DNA of 64,000 nucleotides from Desulfitobacterium sp050251735 (GCA_050251735.1 JBFWMF010000009.1:66751-130750), one strand, 5' to 3'. Shown: positions 17,397 to 26,550, counted from the stretch's first letter. The notes: a model not told the origin generated them from the sequence alone. Translations and numbers: made by a program.

Positions 17397-18782
17397 TCAA
17401 GCATTATCATCTAAAGTTTTTATCTTATTATATAGAGTAGCTAAAGAAATCCTCAAGACTCCCGCAGCGCGTTTTTTCCCTTCAACGGAATTACCATAGC
17501 GCTCTAATGCCAAGCGAATCATTTTTTTCTCTAATTGATCAAGGGCCATAGGCTCGCGGAAGTGGATTTCCTCGGTTTTATTTACTACCTCAATCAGACT
17601 CGCAAAATCCTTAACATTAAGCATATCTCCTTCTACAGAATCCATTGCCATTTCTATTACATTTTTTAACTCGCGGATATTCCCCGGCCATTGATAGTCT
17701 AACAAAAGCTGCTCTGCTTGAGTTGTCATCCCTATGACATGCTTGCCCAGCTTTCGATTCGTCTTATAGATAATACTCTGAGCATAAGTGAGAGCATCCT
17801 CCTTATGCTTTCTTAAGGGCTGGATGAAGATTTCAACTCCGTTGAGGAGGTGATATAAATCTTCTGAGAATTGACCATTGTCGACCATCTGCCTGAGGTT
17901 TCGGTTGGTCGCTGAGATGATACGGACATCAAGCTCAACGGTACGGGTACCCTCAAGGGGTTGGAATTTCTTCTCTTGAAGGATATGCAACAATTTATTT
18001 TGCATATGTTCATTAAGCAGACCAATTTCGTCGAGAAAAAGAGTTCCGCAACTGGCACACTCTAGCTTACCTAACTTCTGATCCATTATATTTCCTTGGC
18101 TGTATTTTTCATAACCAAGAAGTACACTTTCAATAAGGCTCTCGGGCAGATCTGCACAATCAATTTTCACAAATGGATTGTGGCATCTTAAACTTCCACT
18201 ATGGATAGCATGGGCAAAAAGCTCCTTCCCAGAACCACTTTCGCCGCTAATCAAAACGGGTGTATTGGTTTCCGCAGCTCGGCGAGCTTTATTGCGTACA
18301 AACACAAAATCAGGATGACTACCGAGAATATCATCAAAGGTATAGGCGCTAGGTGCCATTTGATTGACCCTAGTTAAAAGGTCTTGGATTCTTTGTTTAT
18401 AGATCTCAAGATCATCACTTAGCTTGGAGGCATCAGTTAGAGGCTTGAAAACCACTAAACCGGCCTCGATATTTCCCTCGATAATAATCGGATAGGCATT
18501 CGCAATCACTTCCGTCGCGCACTCTTCAATCGTCGAACGATGGGCATAGATTGGCTCATGTGTTCTCAGCACTCTTGCTAAGGCACCCTCTGGCGAGAGT
18601 TCAAAGATGTTCTTGCCAATCCTTTCAAAGGGTGATATGCCTGTCAAACGGCTAAAATAAGGGTTAACATATTCTATAGTGCCATCTTTCCCAGCTACCT
18701 CGATGGCTTCTTGAATTGAATTATAAAGCACATGTAATTCCTCTTCAACACGTAGCCTGTCTCTCATCTCCACCCGTCTCAA
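17397..18782 (-). CDS. Sigma-54 activator-like regulator lacking GAFTGA and arginine finger
   Basis: A 461-residue PAS + AAA+ + Fis-type HTH protein. PAS domain at about 15-115; a coiled linker at 120-142; AAA+ domain with Walker A GESGSGKE (180-187) and Walker B GTLFLDEIG (246-254); C-terminal helix-turn-helix ending LRISLATLYNKIK. In normal activators the loop after LFGYE reads GAFTGA and contacts sigma-54; here the region reads LLGYEKYSQGNIMDQ (222-236). The R-finger region, normally DLYYRLNV, reads DLYHLLNG (309-316). Both changes predict a protein that no longer drives sigma-54 promoters but still binds DNA. The TTG start follows GGAGGGCTCAAA. Confidence 0.88.
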   Translation of the reverse strand: MRRVEMRDRLRVEEELHVLYNSIQEAIEVAGKDGTIEYVNPYFSRLTGISPFERIGKNIFELSPEGALARVLRTHEPIYAHRSTIEECATEVIANAYPIIIEGNIEAGLVVFKPLTDASKLSDDLEIYKQRIQDLLTRVNQMAPSAYTFDDILGSHPDFVFVRNKARRAAETNTPVLISGESGSGKELFAHAIHSGSLRCHNPFVKIDCADLPESLIESVLLGYEKYSQGNIMDQKLGKLECASCGTLFLDEIGLLNEHMQNKLLHILQEKKFQPLEGTRTVELDVRIISATNRNLRQMVDNGQFSEDLYHLLNGVEIFIQPLRKHKEDALTYAQSIIYKTNRKLGKHVIGMTTQAEQLLLDYQWPGNIRELKNVIEMAMDSVEGDMLNVKDFASLIEVVNKTEEIHFREPMALDQLEKKMIRLALERYGNSVEGKKRAAGVLRISLATLYNKIKTLDDNA

Positions 18783-18906
18783 TTTGAGCCCTCCACTCTT
18801 TTCCCTCTTATAATATTTTTAATTTATCTAATAATTTGAACATTCAACAGATTAAGCAAATCCCCTTCTTAAAGTTAGGAATAATTAATATATTTTCCCA
18901 TCAAAA

Positions 18907-18942
18907 TTAAGAAACAGCCAGGGAGACCTGACTGTTTCTAAG
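18907..18942 (-). terminator. Terminator after the EF-G-like gene
   Basis: On the minus strand AAACAGTCAGG pairs with CCTGGCTGTTT around TCTC, followed by CTTAATTTTG. It lies 11 bases past the stop codon. Confidence 0.8.
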
Positions 18943-18952
18943 GATAATCTCT

Positions 18953-20974
18953 TTAATTGCCTTGAGCTGCCTTCAATTCGCTGATAATGCCTTCACTGAT
19001 GCGGGCAGGCACCTCATCATATTTTAAAAAGCGAATATCAAAGCTTCCTCTGCCCTGGGTCATAGATTTGAGATCGATGGCATAACGCATCATTTCGGAC
19101 TGTGGCACATGGGCTTTAATCACTTGGAACTTACCATCAGCTTCCATTCCTAAAACTCTGCCTCTTTTGCCATTGATATCACCAATGACATCGCCCATAT
19201 AAGCTTCCGGCACCCGGACCTCTACCTCAGCAATAGGCTCTAACAAGGTAGGGATGGCCATCTCCGCTCCTTTGCGGAAGGCAATGATGGAGGCCAACTT
19301 GAAGGCCATTTCCGAAGAATCAACACTATGGTAGGAGCCATCAGTCAGTGTCGCCTTAAAGCCTGTAACCGGATATCCAGCCAATACACCTTCGGACATC
19401 GCTTCACGGATTCCCTTCTCGACAGCCGGAAAGTATTGTCTAGGTACTGCTCCACCAAAAACCTCCTCAGAAAAGACAAAGTCGCCATCTGCTAAAGGTT
19501 CAAGATTGAGCCAGACATGCCCATATTGTCCATGTCCGCCACTTTGCTTTTTATGCTTTCCTTCCACTTTTACGGCTTTCCTGATAGTTTCCCGATAAGG
19601 AACACGAGGAACCTTCATCTCAACGCCCACCCCGAATTTCCGTTGGAGCTTTTCCATGAGGATCTCCACATGCATCTCACCCATACCGTAAAGAATCAGC
19701 TCTTTGGTTTCAATATTTTTTTCAACTCGCATGGTAGGGTCTTCTTCACTCAAGCGGACCAAGGCATTACCCAATTTATCCTCATCACCTTTGCTCTTCG
19801 GTGCAATCGCAACAGGTAAACGAGGAATCGAAAAAGCGATACCTTCCAATTCAACAGGGTTATCTTTGGCGCAAAGGGTATCCCCTGTTGCTGCCTCTTG
19901 AAGCTTAGCGATGACGGCCATGTCGCCGGCTGGTACGGATTGAACAGGATCCTGATTTTTACCTCGTAAAATAAAAGGAGTACTGATTTTTTCTTCTTTT
20001 TCCTTTAGGGTATTATAGACCATGCTGTCTGCTTGGATTTTTCCCCCGTAGACACGAATGAAGCTCATTTTGCCAACATAAGGGTCTGCTAAGGTTTTAA
20101 AGACAAGAGCGCTGCGTTCTTCATGCACGTGCGGAACTGGTGCATAGTGAACAATGAAATCAAGCAAATTCGCTGTGCCCATATTTTTCAGGGCTGAGCC
20201 CGCAAGGACCGGTACTACTAAATTTTGTTCGAGGGCGCTTTTTAAGGCATGGCGAAGATCCTCATTGCTCAGTGCTTCACCGTCTAGGTATTTGGTCAAT
20301 ATATCGTCATCAGCTTCAGCCACGGCTTCTGCCAATATTTCTCGATATTCTTCCACCTCAGAAAGATACTCTGACGGGATATCCTTCAAAGTATATTTCC
20401 CACTGGCATCATTATCATAGACGTAGGCTTGCTGTTCTATGATATCAACTATTCCTTGAAAATCATTTTCAAGACCCATGGGAACATGCATGGGCACAAA
20501 TCGCGTGTTCGGAAAAGACTCCTTTAATTGATCAATTGTTTTAGTAAAGCTGGCGTTTTCCCGCTCTAACTTATTAATAAAAATAACGCGAGGCAACTTC
20601 TGCTCTTCCATCAAGTCAAGTATAAGCTCAGCTTGTACTTCAAGACCTGATACGCCACACAGAACAACAACCCCGCTCTCTGCCACTCTCAGGGCAGACT
20701 TGACCTCTCCAAAAAAATCGGAATATCCTGGAGTATCAAGGATATTAATTTTAAAGCCCTGCCATTCTACAGGAATAAGACTCGTACTGATAGAGACCTT
20801 GTGTTTAATTTCTTCTGGCAAAGAATCTGACATAGTATTACCTTCAGGCACTTTCCCCATCCGGGTAGTAGCGCCTGAGCTAAAGAGACAAGCCTCCGAC
20901 AATGACGTCTTCCCTGCCCCTCCATGCCCTACTAGGCATATGTTGCGTAGATTCATAGTGTCATAGGTCTTCAA
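18953..20974 (-). CDS. Elongation factor G-like GTPase (EF-G paralogue)
   Basis: A 673-residue translational GTPase with the five-domain layout of EF-G. G1 is GHGGAGKTS near residue 15; G3 is DTPGYSDF, with tyrosine where EF-G has the catalytic histidine of DTPGH; G4 is INKLER, with glutamate where NKxD is usual. Domain IV and the C-terminal half (HGQYGHVWLNLEPL, EAYMGDVIGDINGKRGRV) are intact. These substitutions mark the EF-G2/FusA2-type paralogues, whose role in translocation or recycling is unclear. It is not next to ribosomal-protein genes. Start at 20974 lies 15 bases downstream of iadA, same strand. Confidence 0.9.
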   Translation of the reverse strand: MKTYDTMNLRNICLVGHGGAGKTSLSEACLFSSGATTRMGKVPEGNTMSDSLPEEIKHKVSISTSLIPVEWQGFKINILDTPGYSDFFGEVKSALRVAESGVVVLCGVSGLEVQAELILDLMEEQKLPRVIFINKLERENASFTKTIDQLKESFPNTRFVPMHVPMGLENDFQGIVDIIEQQAYVYDNDASGKYTLKDIPSEYLSEVEEYREILAEAVAEADDDILTKYLDGEALSNEDLRHALKSALEQNLVVPVLAGSALKNMGTANLLDFIVHYAPVPHVHEERSALVFKTLADPYVGKMSFIRVYGGKIQADSMVYNTLKEKEEKISTPFILRGKNQDPVQSVPAGDMAVIAKLQEAATGDTLCAKDNPVELEGIAFSIPRLPVAIAPKSKGDEDKLGNALVRLSEEDPTMRVEKNIETKELILYGMGEMHVEILMEKLQRKFGVGVEMKVPRVPYRETIRKAVKVEGKHKKQSGGHGQYGHVWLNLEPLADGDFVFSEEVFGGAVPRQYFPAVEKGIREAMSEGVLAGYPVTGFKATLTDGSYHSVDSSEMAFKLASIIAFRKGAEMAIPTLLEPIAEVEVRVPEAYMGDVIGDINGKRGRVLGMEADGKFQVIKAHVPQSEMMRYAIDLKSMTQGRGSFDIRFLKYDEVPARISEGIISELKAAQGN

Positions 20975-20989
20975 GACAAATCAACCTCC

Positions 20990-22219
20990 TTAATGTGTAT
21001 TAGAAAGGATCCTACCTTTGACTAATCGTGGAGTTTCTACAGTCTGAAGATGACTCGCCAATGATGTCTCAAACATCCCAAAAACAACAGGCATACGGTC
21101 ACGAATCATTATTTTGCCCCTAGCCCAGACCTTATCAATCCTAAGATCATCAGTCAAAGCGACTAAATCTCCGTCATAGCCTTGACGAATCATACCTTTG
21201 CCTTTTAATTTCAGAATACGGGCAGGGTTACTGGTAATCGTCGGCAAAACAATTTCTAGGGGTATTTTATACTCATTTATGGCCTCTCGAACATCGCGCC
21301 AAAGGACATGAACCGAACCGATTCCCATGCCAACTAGGGCACCAGCCTCATTGTATTGAGGTAAGCTACCATTGCCATCGGAAGTGACGGTGACTCGGTC
21401 ATTTAATAGTCCTTGCTCATAGAGGGTATTTAAAACGAAGGGAACATGTAAATGGGGTTCAAAATCGTCGCAACCTGCTGTTAGATCAATTGTGCCACCC
21501 GCTTTTAGAAACTCTACACCTTCCTTTAAGAGTTTTTCCTTTCGATTGATATGTGTCGGCATAAATTGGGTAATCGGGATTTCAGTGTCTTCCACAATCC
21601 TCCAAATGGGGGATAAGCCTCTTTTCCCTTCACCTAAATGGATATGAACAATTCCCGCTTTGTGTCCTAGCATCCCTCCTACGCGAGCTCCTGCCGCAAG
21701 GCGTTCCAGCTCGGAGATCTGGGGTTGGGCTGAGCGGTGATCAGAGATAGCAATCTCACCCGCCCCAATAACTTTATCGATTAAGACTAGGTCCTTACGG
21801 AGATTATCAAAAACCATACGATCGGCTTGATATCCTCCGCTATAGACATAGCACGTTAATCCTTCTTCTTCAAGGGCATTTGCTTTAACTAAAAGTCCTT
21901 CCATGGAACGGGATAGAGAATCCGTCCCTAAGCAACCTACTACAGTAGTGATCCCCGCTTGGGTTAGCTGTGAGAGTTGGACCTCCGGAGTTCGCGAGCT
22001 GGGGCCGGCTTCTCCACCACCACCACAAATATGGACATGAGCATCAATAAAACCCGGCACAAGGTAGTTTCCTTGCAGATCATACACCTGACCATTACTG
22101 TAAGAAGGAAGAGATAAATCGTTACCTATGGCTGCAATCTGGTTTCCCACCACAAGGAGATCATGGGTCTCAAGTGGTTCCGGTGCAAAGATGTTTGCAT
22201 TCTTGATCAAGCTCCACAC
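20990..22219 (-). CDS. iadA: Isoaspartyl dipeptidase (beta-aspartyl-peptidase)
   Basis: Amidohydrolase-superfamily enzyme of 409 residues that cleaves isoaspartyl dipeptides formed by protein ageing. Metal motifs: GFIDAHVHICGG (HxH), IAISDHRS, VHIHLGEG, THINR, and TSDGNG with the metal/catalytic aspartate. The residue aligned with the carboxylated lysine in the E. coli enzyme appears to be the glutamate in GAGEIAISD; this alignment is from memory. The GTG start is preceded by GGGAGGGG, itself part of a hairpin (22228-22244). Cotranscribed with the EF-G-like gene. Confidence 0.92.
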   Translation of the reverse strand: MWSLIKNANIFAPEPLETHDLLVVGNQIAAIGNDLSLPSYSNGQVYDLQGNYLVPGFIDAHVHICGGGGEAGPSSRTPEVQLSQLTQAGITTVVGCLGTDSLSRSMEGLLVKANALEEEGLTCYVYSGGYQADRMVFDNLRKDLVLIDKVIGAGEIAISDHRSAQPQISELERLAAGARVGGMLGHKAGIVHIHLGEGKRGLSPIWRIVEDTEIPITQFMPTHINRKEKLLKEGVEFLKAGGTIDLTAGCDDFEPHLHVPFVLNTLYEQGLLNDRVTVTSDGNGSLPQYNEAGALVGMGIGSVHVLWRDVREAINEYKIPLEIVLPTITSNPARILKLKGKGMIRQGYDGDLVALTDDLRIDKVWARGKIMIRDRMPVVFGMFETSLASHLQTVETPRLVKGRILSNTH

Positions 22220-22225
22220 AGGTAA

Positions 22226-22244
22226 CCCCTCCCTTTATGGGAGG
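22226..22244 (-). promoter_or_regulatory. Hairpin covering the iadA Shine-Dalgarno
   Basis: On the minus strand CCTCCC (22239-22244), a five-base loop ATAAA, and GGGAGG (22228-22233) form a perfect 6-bp hairpin. The second arm is the iadA ribosome binding site, nine bases before the GTG. The fold would mask initiation unless opened. The upstream part of the 22245-22489 gap shows nothing else I can name. Confidence 0.5.
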
Positions 22245-22489
22245 TAGAGTGCCCATTAATATTTAATCTTATTCGAATTAGTTAGAAAGTTTGAGCAAAT
22301 TTGCAACTGTAGAGTAATTCTCCACTAATGATAAAAATCCTTTCTTATTACCCATTCTCCTTAAAAATCAATGAAATATTTAACTCCTAGCTTTACCTTT
22401 CAGACAATCTTTGATTAAATTGTCATTACTTCCCTTCCTCAAGCATAGAGTTATTCTGGATATGTGGGACTTGGGGAGTTGGGGGATGG

Positions 22490-24031
22490 ATGACGAAACG
22501 AACATTTGTTTATGGTGCTGTCATTCTATTGACCGCAAATTTCTTAAACCGTGTCTTAGGATTTATCTATCAATACCTAATTATGACCCACATCGGTGGG
22601 GAGGCTTTTGGCTTATTTAATATGGTTTTTCCCATGTATATGCTTGCTCTTGTCTTTACTACGGCAGGTATACCCTTAGCAGTTTCTAAAATGATCTCCG
22701 AAGCTATGTCCCTGAATAATACAGTGCGTGCTCAAGGTATTTTTCGTACAGCTCTTGTTTTCTTAACCGGTTCAGGTGCCGTGATTTCACTTATTCTCTT
22801 CTTAGTTTCCCCTTATCTGGCAGAGCGTTTATTTCCCGATCCACGTGTGCTCAGACTTTTCCTCATTTGTACTCCGGCAATCTTCGTGGTCTCTATTTCC
22901 TCTGCTTTTCGAGGCTATTTTCAAGGGATGCAAAACATGCTTCCCACTGCAATCAGCCAAATCTGCGAGCAGCTAGTACGCGTATCCGTTGGATTTATGA
23001 CTGCCTATACTCTCTTACCGCGCGGTATAGAATGGGCAGCCGCGGGTTTAGCTTTAGGCATGTTAGCAGGCGAAATCATTGGCCTCTGCGTCATAATTCT
23101 TCAATATATGCTCCAAAAAAGAAAAAAGCCATCTCAGGTTAATGAAGCGGAGCATCCACTGCAAACCATGAGAGAGCTTTTTCACTTAGCTTATCCGGTA
23201 ACCATCGGAAGACTCTTTTCCACAGGCTTATCGTCCTTAGACGCTATGCTGATACCTCAACGCTTGCAAGTAGCCGGATATACTGCCCGTGAAGCGACAA
23301 CTCTGTTCGGTCAACTTGGCGGAGCAGCCTTTACCCTACTCAATTTCCCCAGCGTATTCACCTTTGCCTTGGCTACCTCCCTCGTCCCTGCCATCTCGGA
23401 AGCAGCGGCCAGAAAACAAATGCAAATCGTCAAGCTCCGCAGTGCCCAAGCCATTCGGATGACTATTTTCATTGGGGTTCCCAGTCTGATTATCCTGTTC
23501 TTCTTTGCCGACCCCTTCAGTGCCTTCTTTAAAAGCAAAAACACCAGCAACGTTCTCCGCCTGCTGGCCCTAGGGGGGATATTTTCCTATCTTCAACAAA
23601 CATCCACCGGAATTCTTCAAGGATTGGGCAAGGTACAGCTCCCGGTGCTTCATTCCATCATTGCCGCCGGCATTCGTATTCCCATCCTCTTTACCTTAAC
23701 AGCCTCTCCTCTCTGGGGACTTAAAGGAACCGCCCTCGCTTATGTCTGCGGTTATTTTATATCGTCATCCTTAAACCTAGCAGCTATTGTTCGTTATACG
23801 GGGATGCCTGTGAACCTTAGGGAATTTCTTCTGCAACCCCTCATCGGGGGAATCGGTATGATGTTAACCTTCCGGTTACTCCATCCCTTCTTTGCTTTCC
23901 ATCCTTTAGCCTTTTTTCCGGAAATCATTCTGGGCGCAGGAGTCTACTTCGTCATCATATTTCTAAACGGCGGGATCAATCGTGATGATTTACGCAGAAT
24001 CCCTTGGTTAGGCAAATTTCTTCCTCGCTAA
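22490..24031 (+). CDS. spoVB: SpoVB/MurJ-like polysaccharide flippase (MOP superfamily)
   Basis: A 513-residue integral membrane protein with about 14 hydrophobic segments, starting MTKRTFVYGAVILLTANFLN. The first segments (RVLGFIYQYL...GGEAFGLFNM..FPMYM) and TAGIPLAVSKMISE are characteristic of stage V sporulation protein B and related lipid-linked oligosaccharide exporters. Expected role: flipping peptidoglycan precursors for spore cortex or the cell wall. ATG at 22490 follows GGGGGATGG. Divergent from iadA, convergent with the next small gene. Confidence 0.88.
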   Translation: MTKRTFVYGAVILLTANFLNRVLGFIYQYLIMTHIGGEAFGLFNMVFPMYMLALVFTTAGIPLAVSKMISEAMSLNNTVRAQGIFRTALVFLTGSGAVISLILFLVSPYLAERLFPDPRVLRLFLICTPAIFVVSISSAFRGYFQGMQNMLPTAISQICEQLVRVSVGFMTAYTLLPRGIEWAAAGLALGMLAGEIIGLCVIILQYMLQKRKKPSQVNEAEHPLQTMRELFHLAYPVTIGRLFSTGLSSLDAMLIPQRLQVAGYTAREATTLFGQLGGAAFTLLNFPSVFTFALATSLVPAISEAAARKQMQIVKLRSAQAIRMTIFIGVPSLIILFFFADPFSAFFKSKNTSNVLRLLALGGIFSYLQQTSTGILQGLGKVQLPVLHSIIAAGIRIPILFTLTASPLWGLKGTALAYVCGYFISSSLNLAAIVRYTGMPVNLREFLLQPLIGGIGMMLTFRLLHPFFAFHPLAFFPEIILGAGVYFVIIFLNGGINRDDLRRIPWLGKFLPR

Positions 24032-24051
24032 AGTTGGCAATTGCCTAAAGA

Positions 24052-24309
24052 TTATTTCGCAAGCCACTGCTTGATTTCTTTTCCGTATTGCCAATAGGTA
24101 AGGAGCATCGTTATCCCCACAACAATCATCAATAATATTTTGTATATGAAGAATACCTTAATTACCGTGAGCACACTTAGCAATAAGGCAAAAAAAGCAG
24201 GTAAAACTAAAATCTTAGTCCACCTTTTATCTCTATTCTTGAGCTTTTCCGGGGAGGAAAAAACAAAAAGGAACAAGAAGAAATAAAACAAAAAGGTTCC
24301 AATAATCAA
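24052..24309 (-). CDS. Small membrane protein, unknown
   Basis: An 85-residue protein with three hydrophobic segments (GTFLFYFFLFLFVF, VLPAFFALLLSVLTVIKVFF, ILLMIVVGITMLLTY) and a basic tail. I take the TTG at 24309 as start because AGGGAGG lies seven bases before it; an in-frame TTG at 24330 has no ribosome site. No family recognised. It converges on spoVB with 20 bases between stops. Confidence 0.65.
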   Translation of the reverse strand: MIIGTFLFYFFLFLFVFSSPEKLKNRDKRWTKILVLPAFFALLLSVLTVIKVFFIYKILLMIVVGITMLLTYWQYGKEIKQWLAK

Positions 24310-24429
24310 CTCAGCTTCCTCCCTTAACAATTAAGCTTAAATTCTCCAGAATTTCTTTACTATATTTCCTTTCATCTTTGTAAAAGATAGAATTGTCTCG
24401 ATTAAACAGATGAAAGGAGATGGATATCT

Positions 24430-24654
24430 ATGAGTCGCAGTAACCGCTCCGCTGGCATATTGCCCAAATCTGTTTTGGACGAGTTCAAAATGGAGGTTGC
24501 TTCCGAATTAGGTCTGACCGATAAAATCCAATCACAAGGTTGGGCCAACATGACTTCTCGAGAATGCGGTCATGTAGGAGGTAGAATCGGTGGGAGCATG
24601 GTTAAAGCCATGATTCGCCGGGCCGAAGAGAGTCTTAAAAACGGTAATCTTTGA
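24430..24654 (+). CDS. Alpha/beta-type small acid-soluble spore protein (SASP)
   Basis: A 74-residue DNA-coating spore protein that protects the dormant chromosome. It has both family signatures: FKMEVASELGL followed by the GPR protease-type region, and GWANMTSRECGHVGGRIGG with SMVKAMIRRAE at the C-terminus. The start follows GAAAGGAGATGG. A sigma-G promoter is expected from family knowledge, but I could not identify a convincing one in the AT-rich upstream region. It marks the host as an endospore former. Confidence 0.95.
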   Translation: MSRSNRSAGILPKSVLDEFKMEVASELGLTDKIQSQGWANMTSRECGHVGGRIGGSMVKAMIRRAEESLKNGNL

Positions 24655-24773
24655 ACAAGACTTCGTTCGGTGGGGCACTCTGAACGTTTGTCGAGTCCAT
24701 ACTGGAATTAACCGCCCTCTATCATCGCAGCCTATAAGGGGACTTAGAGTGGGTTAGCCCGGTGATAATCAAA

Positions 24774-24804
24774 CATAGGAGTACAGAAAGTCTGTACTCC
24801 TATG
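24774..24804. terminator. Bidirectional hairpin between SASP and surE
   Basis: A perfect 14-bp inverted repeat, CATAGGAGTACAGA/TCTGTACTCCTATG with a 3-base loop. One arm overlaps the last bases of surE, including its TAG at 24800-24802. T-runs on both sides are short. Confidence 0.65.
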
Positions 24805-25561
24805 TATTTGTGAAGTTCAATGTAGCAAAGCCCTCACGTATTTGATTAAGCTTCTCATAATCGGTTAAATCACTGTGCATTGGGGTTAATGAAATATAGC
24901 CTGCTTGGATCGCATAGAGGTCTGTTTCTTGATCCATCTCCGGTGATACAGTACCTGCCTGCCAATAATACTCCTTGCCATAGGGGGCTTTGCGATGTTC
25001 AAAGACATTTTCATAGACAGCTTTACCAAGCTTAGTGATGCGAACCCCTTTCCACTCGTTTTCGGACAGGGGTGGAATATTAACATTTAACAAGCCTGAG
25101 CGGAATAATTTTGGTTCTTGCAGGATTTTTGCCACAAAATGAGCTGCAGGTTCATAATCTGAAGCAGAAAAGGCAGCTAAAGAAACAGCTATAGCGGGTA
25201 TGCCCAGCAGCACACCTTCCATGGCTGCGGAAACTGTCCCGGAATAAAAGACATCAGTTCCTAAGTTCGGGCCATTATTAATCCCTGAAATCACCAAATC
25301 CGGCCGCGGAATAATATCCCCTTGGATGGCCAATTTTACACAGTCTGCAGGCTTGCCACTGACAGCATAGCCAGTTCCATGTTCAAGAGGGTGTTTAGTG
25401 ATAAATAGTGGTTCAAATAAGGTGATCGAATGCCCTGTAGCTGATCGTTGACTATCAGGCGCTACGATCGACAATTGATAGCCTTCCCTGGCGAGGACTG
25501 AATATAAGGTTTGAAGCCCTTGGGCAAAATAGCCGTCATCATTCGTTAATAAAATATGCAT
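24800..25561 (-). CDS. surE: 5'/3'-nucleotidase SurE
   Basis: Survival protein SurE, a nucleoside monophosphate phosphatase of 253 residues. The N-terminal metal motif LLTNDDGYFAQG, the SGTVSAAMEGVL segment and SGINNGPNLG are all present. I place the start at ATG 25561 because TTGGAGTG precedes it; the in-frame start four codons upstream has no such site. Third gene of the minus-strand folE-ypmA-surE unit; 13 bases after ypmA. Confidence 0.95.
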   Translation of the reverse strand: MHILLTNDDGYFAQGLQTLYSVLAREGYQLSIVAPDSQRSATGHSITLFEPLFITKHPLEHGTGYAVSGKPADCVKLAIQGDIIPRPDLVISGINNGPNLGTDVFYSGTVSAAMEGVLLGIPAIAVSLAAFSASDYEPAAHFVAKILQEPKLFRSGLLNVNIPPLSENEWKGVRITKLGKAVYENVFEHRKAPYGKEYYWQAGTVSPEMDQETDLYAIQAGYISLTPMHSDLTDYEKLNQIREGFATLNFTNT

Positions 25562-25574
25562 TGTACACTCCAAA

Positions 25575-25748
25575 TTACTCGACTTCGTATAGCGAAATAG
25601 TCATCGTATCTTCTTTCTTACTTAGGCCAAACATTAAATGGTGCTCTTTAAGATTTTTGTTCAGAAAATCTACGACTTTGTAGAGTTCTGAATTTATTTT
25701 TAGCTTCTGGGTTCCTATGAGCTCTATTTTTCCCGATTTTCTATCCAT
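25575..25748 (-). CDS. ypmA: YpmA-like DUF4264 small protein
   Basis: A 57-residue protein. The central LYKVVDFLNKNLKEHHLMFG stretch matches what I recall of Bacillus YpmA (DUF4264), a short protein of unknown function found in many spore formers. The ATG at 25748 is preferred because AAAGGATGAG lies at the right distance; the ATG at 25757 is inside that ribosome site. Between folE and surE on the same strand. Confidence 0.78.
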   Translation of the reverse strand: MDRKSGKIELIGTQKLKINSELYKVVDFLNKNLKEHHLMFGLSKKEDTMTISLYEVE

Positions 25749-25809
25749 AATTCTCATCCTTTAGCCTTAGGCCTTTCTCGTTGCCAGAAACGTATGAGTA
25801 GCTTTGGCA

Positions 25810-26373
25810 TTATTGCTTTATGAGCGCAAACCCTTCCGCACGAGTCACTTCATTGGTTTTAAAAATCCCCCGTACTGCAGAGGTCAAGGTTCGAGAACCC
25901 GGCTTTTTAACTCCGCGCATGGTCATACACATATGCTCGGCCTCAATGACGACAAGTACTCCTCTGGCATTGAGCATACTCATGACTGAGTCCGCAACCT
26001 GTCCAGTTAAACGTTCTTGTAGCTGTGGTCGTTTGGCATACCCTTCAACAACCCTAGCAATTTTCGACAAGCCTGTAATCTTTCCTTTGCGTGGTATGTA
26101 GGCCACATGGGCTTTACCATAGAAGGGAACAAGATGATGTTCGCACATGGAATAAACCGGAATATCCTTCACAATGATCATTTCTTCATGATCCTCGGAG
26201 AACTGTACCTTTAAATGCATGCTAGGATCCTCATGAATCCCTGCAAAAACCTCTTGATACATTCGGGCAACTCGTTTGGGCGTGTCTAATAATCCTTCCC
26301 GTTGGGGATCTTCGCCTATTGCTTCTAGGATCATTGTCACCGCTTGTTCAATCTTTTCTAAATCAATACTCAA
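25810..26373 (-). CDS. folE: GTP cyclohydrolase I
   Basis: First enzyme of tetrahydrofolate (and queuosine-type) synthesis, converting GTP to dihydroneopterin triphosphate. Zinc and active-site motifs: YSMCEHHLVPF, GLSKIARVVEGYAKRPQLQE, and HMCMTMRGVKKPGS. Length 187 is normal. The TTG start is preceded by GGGAGGAG. First gene of the unit with ypmA and surE; no other folate genes are adjacent. Confidence 0.97.
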   Translation of the reverse strand: MSIDLEKIEQAVTMILEAIGEDPQREGLLDTPKRVARMYQEVFAGIHEDPSMHLKVQFSEDHEEMIIVKDIPVYSMCEHHLVPFYGKAHVAYIPRKGKITGLSKIARVVEGYAKRPQLQERLTGQVADSVMSMLNARGVLVVIEAEHMCMTMRGVKKPGSRTLTSAVRGIFKTNEVTRAEGFALIKQ

Positions 26374-26521
26374 ATCTCCATACTCCTCCCGTTGGGATTT
26401 ATATTGGAATTATCTCTCCAAGGGCGAGATATTTGCCTTATATTATCGCAGACTGTTATTCATTCTCTTAGCAAATCATAACAAATCTATAAAAAAAGGC
26501 AACTAGAAATCTGACAAAAAA

Positions 26522-26543
26522 AGAAAAAAGGCTGAAAGCCTTC
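26522..26543 (-). terminator. Terminator after the TPR gene
   Basis: On the minus strand AAGGCT/AGCCTT with a TTC loop is followed by TTTTTCTTTTTTT. It lies eight bases past the stop codon. Confidence 0.85.
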
Positions 26544-26550
26544 TTATAAC

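Noticed and set aside
22411..22620. 69-codon plus-strand frame before spoVB
   Set aside because: Out of frame with spoVB and overlapping it; the spoVB ATG has the better ribosome site and family-matching N-terminus.
24655..24773. Possible RNA between SASP and surE
   Set aside because: Stretch has moderate GC and little convincing pairing apart from the terminator; no promoter found.
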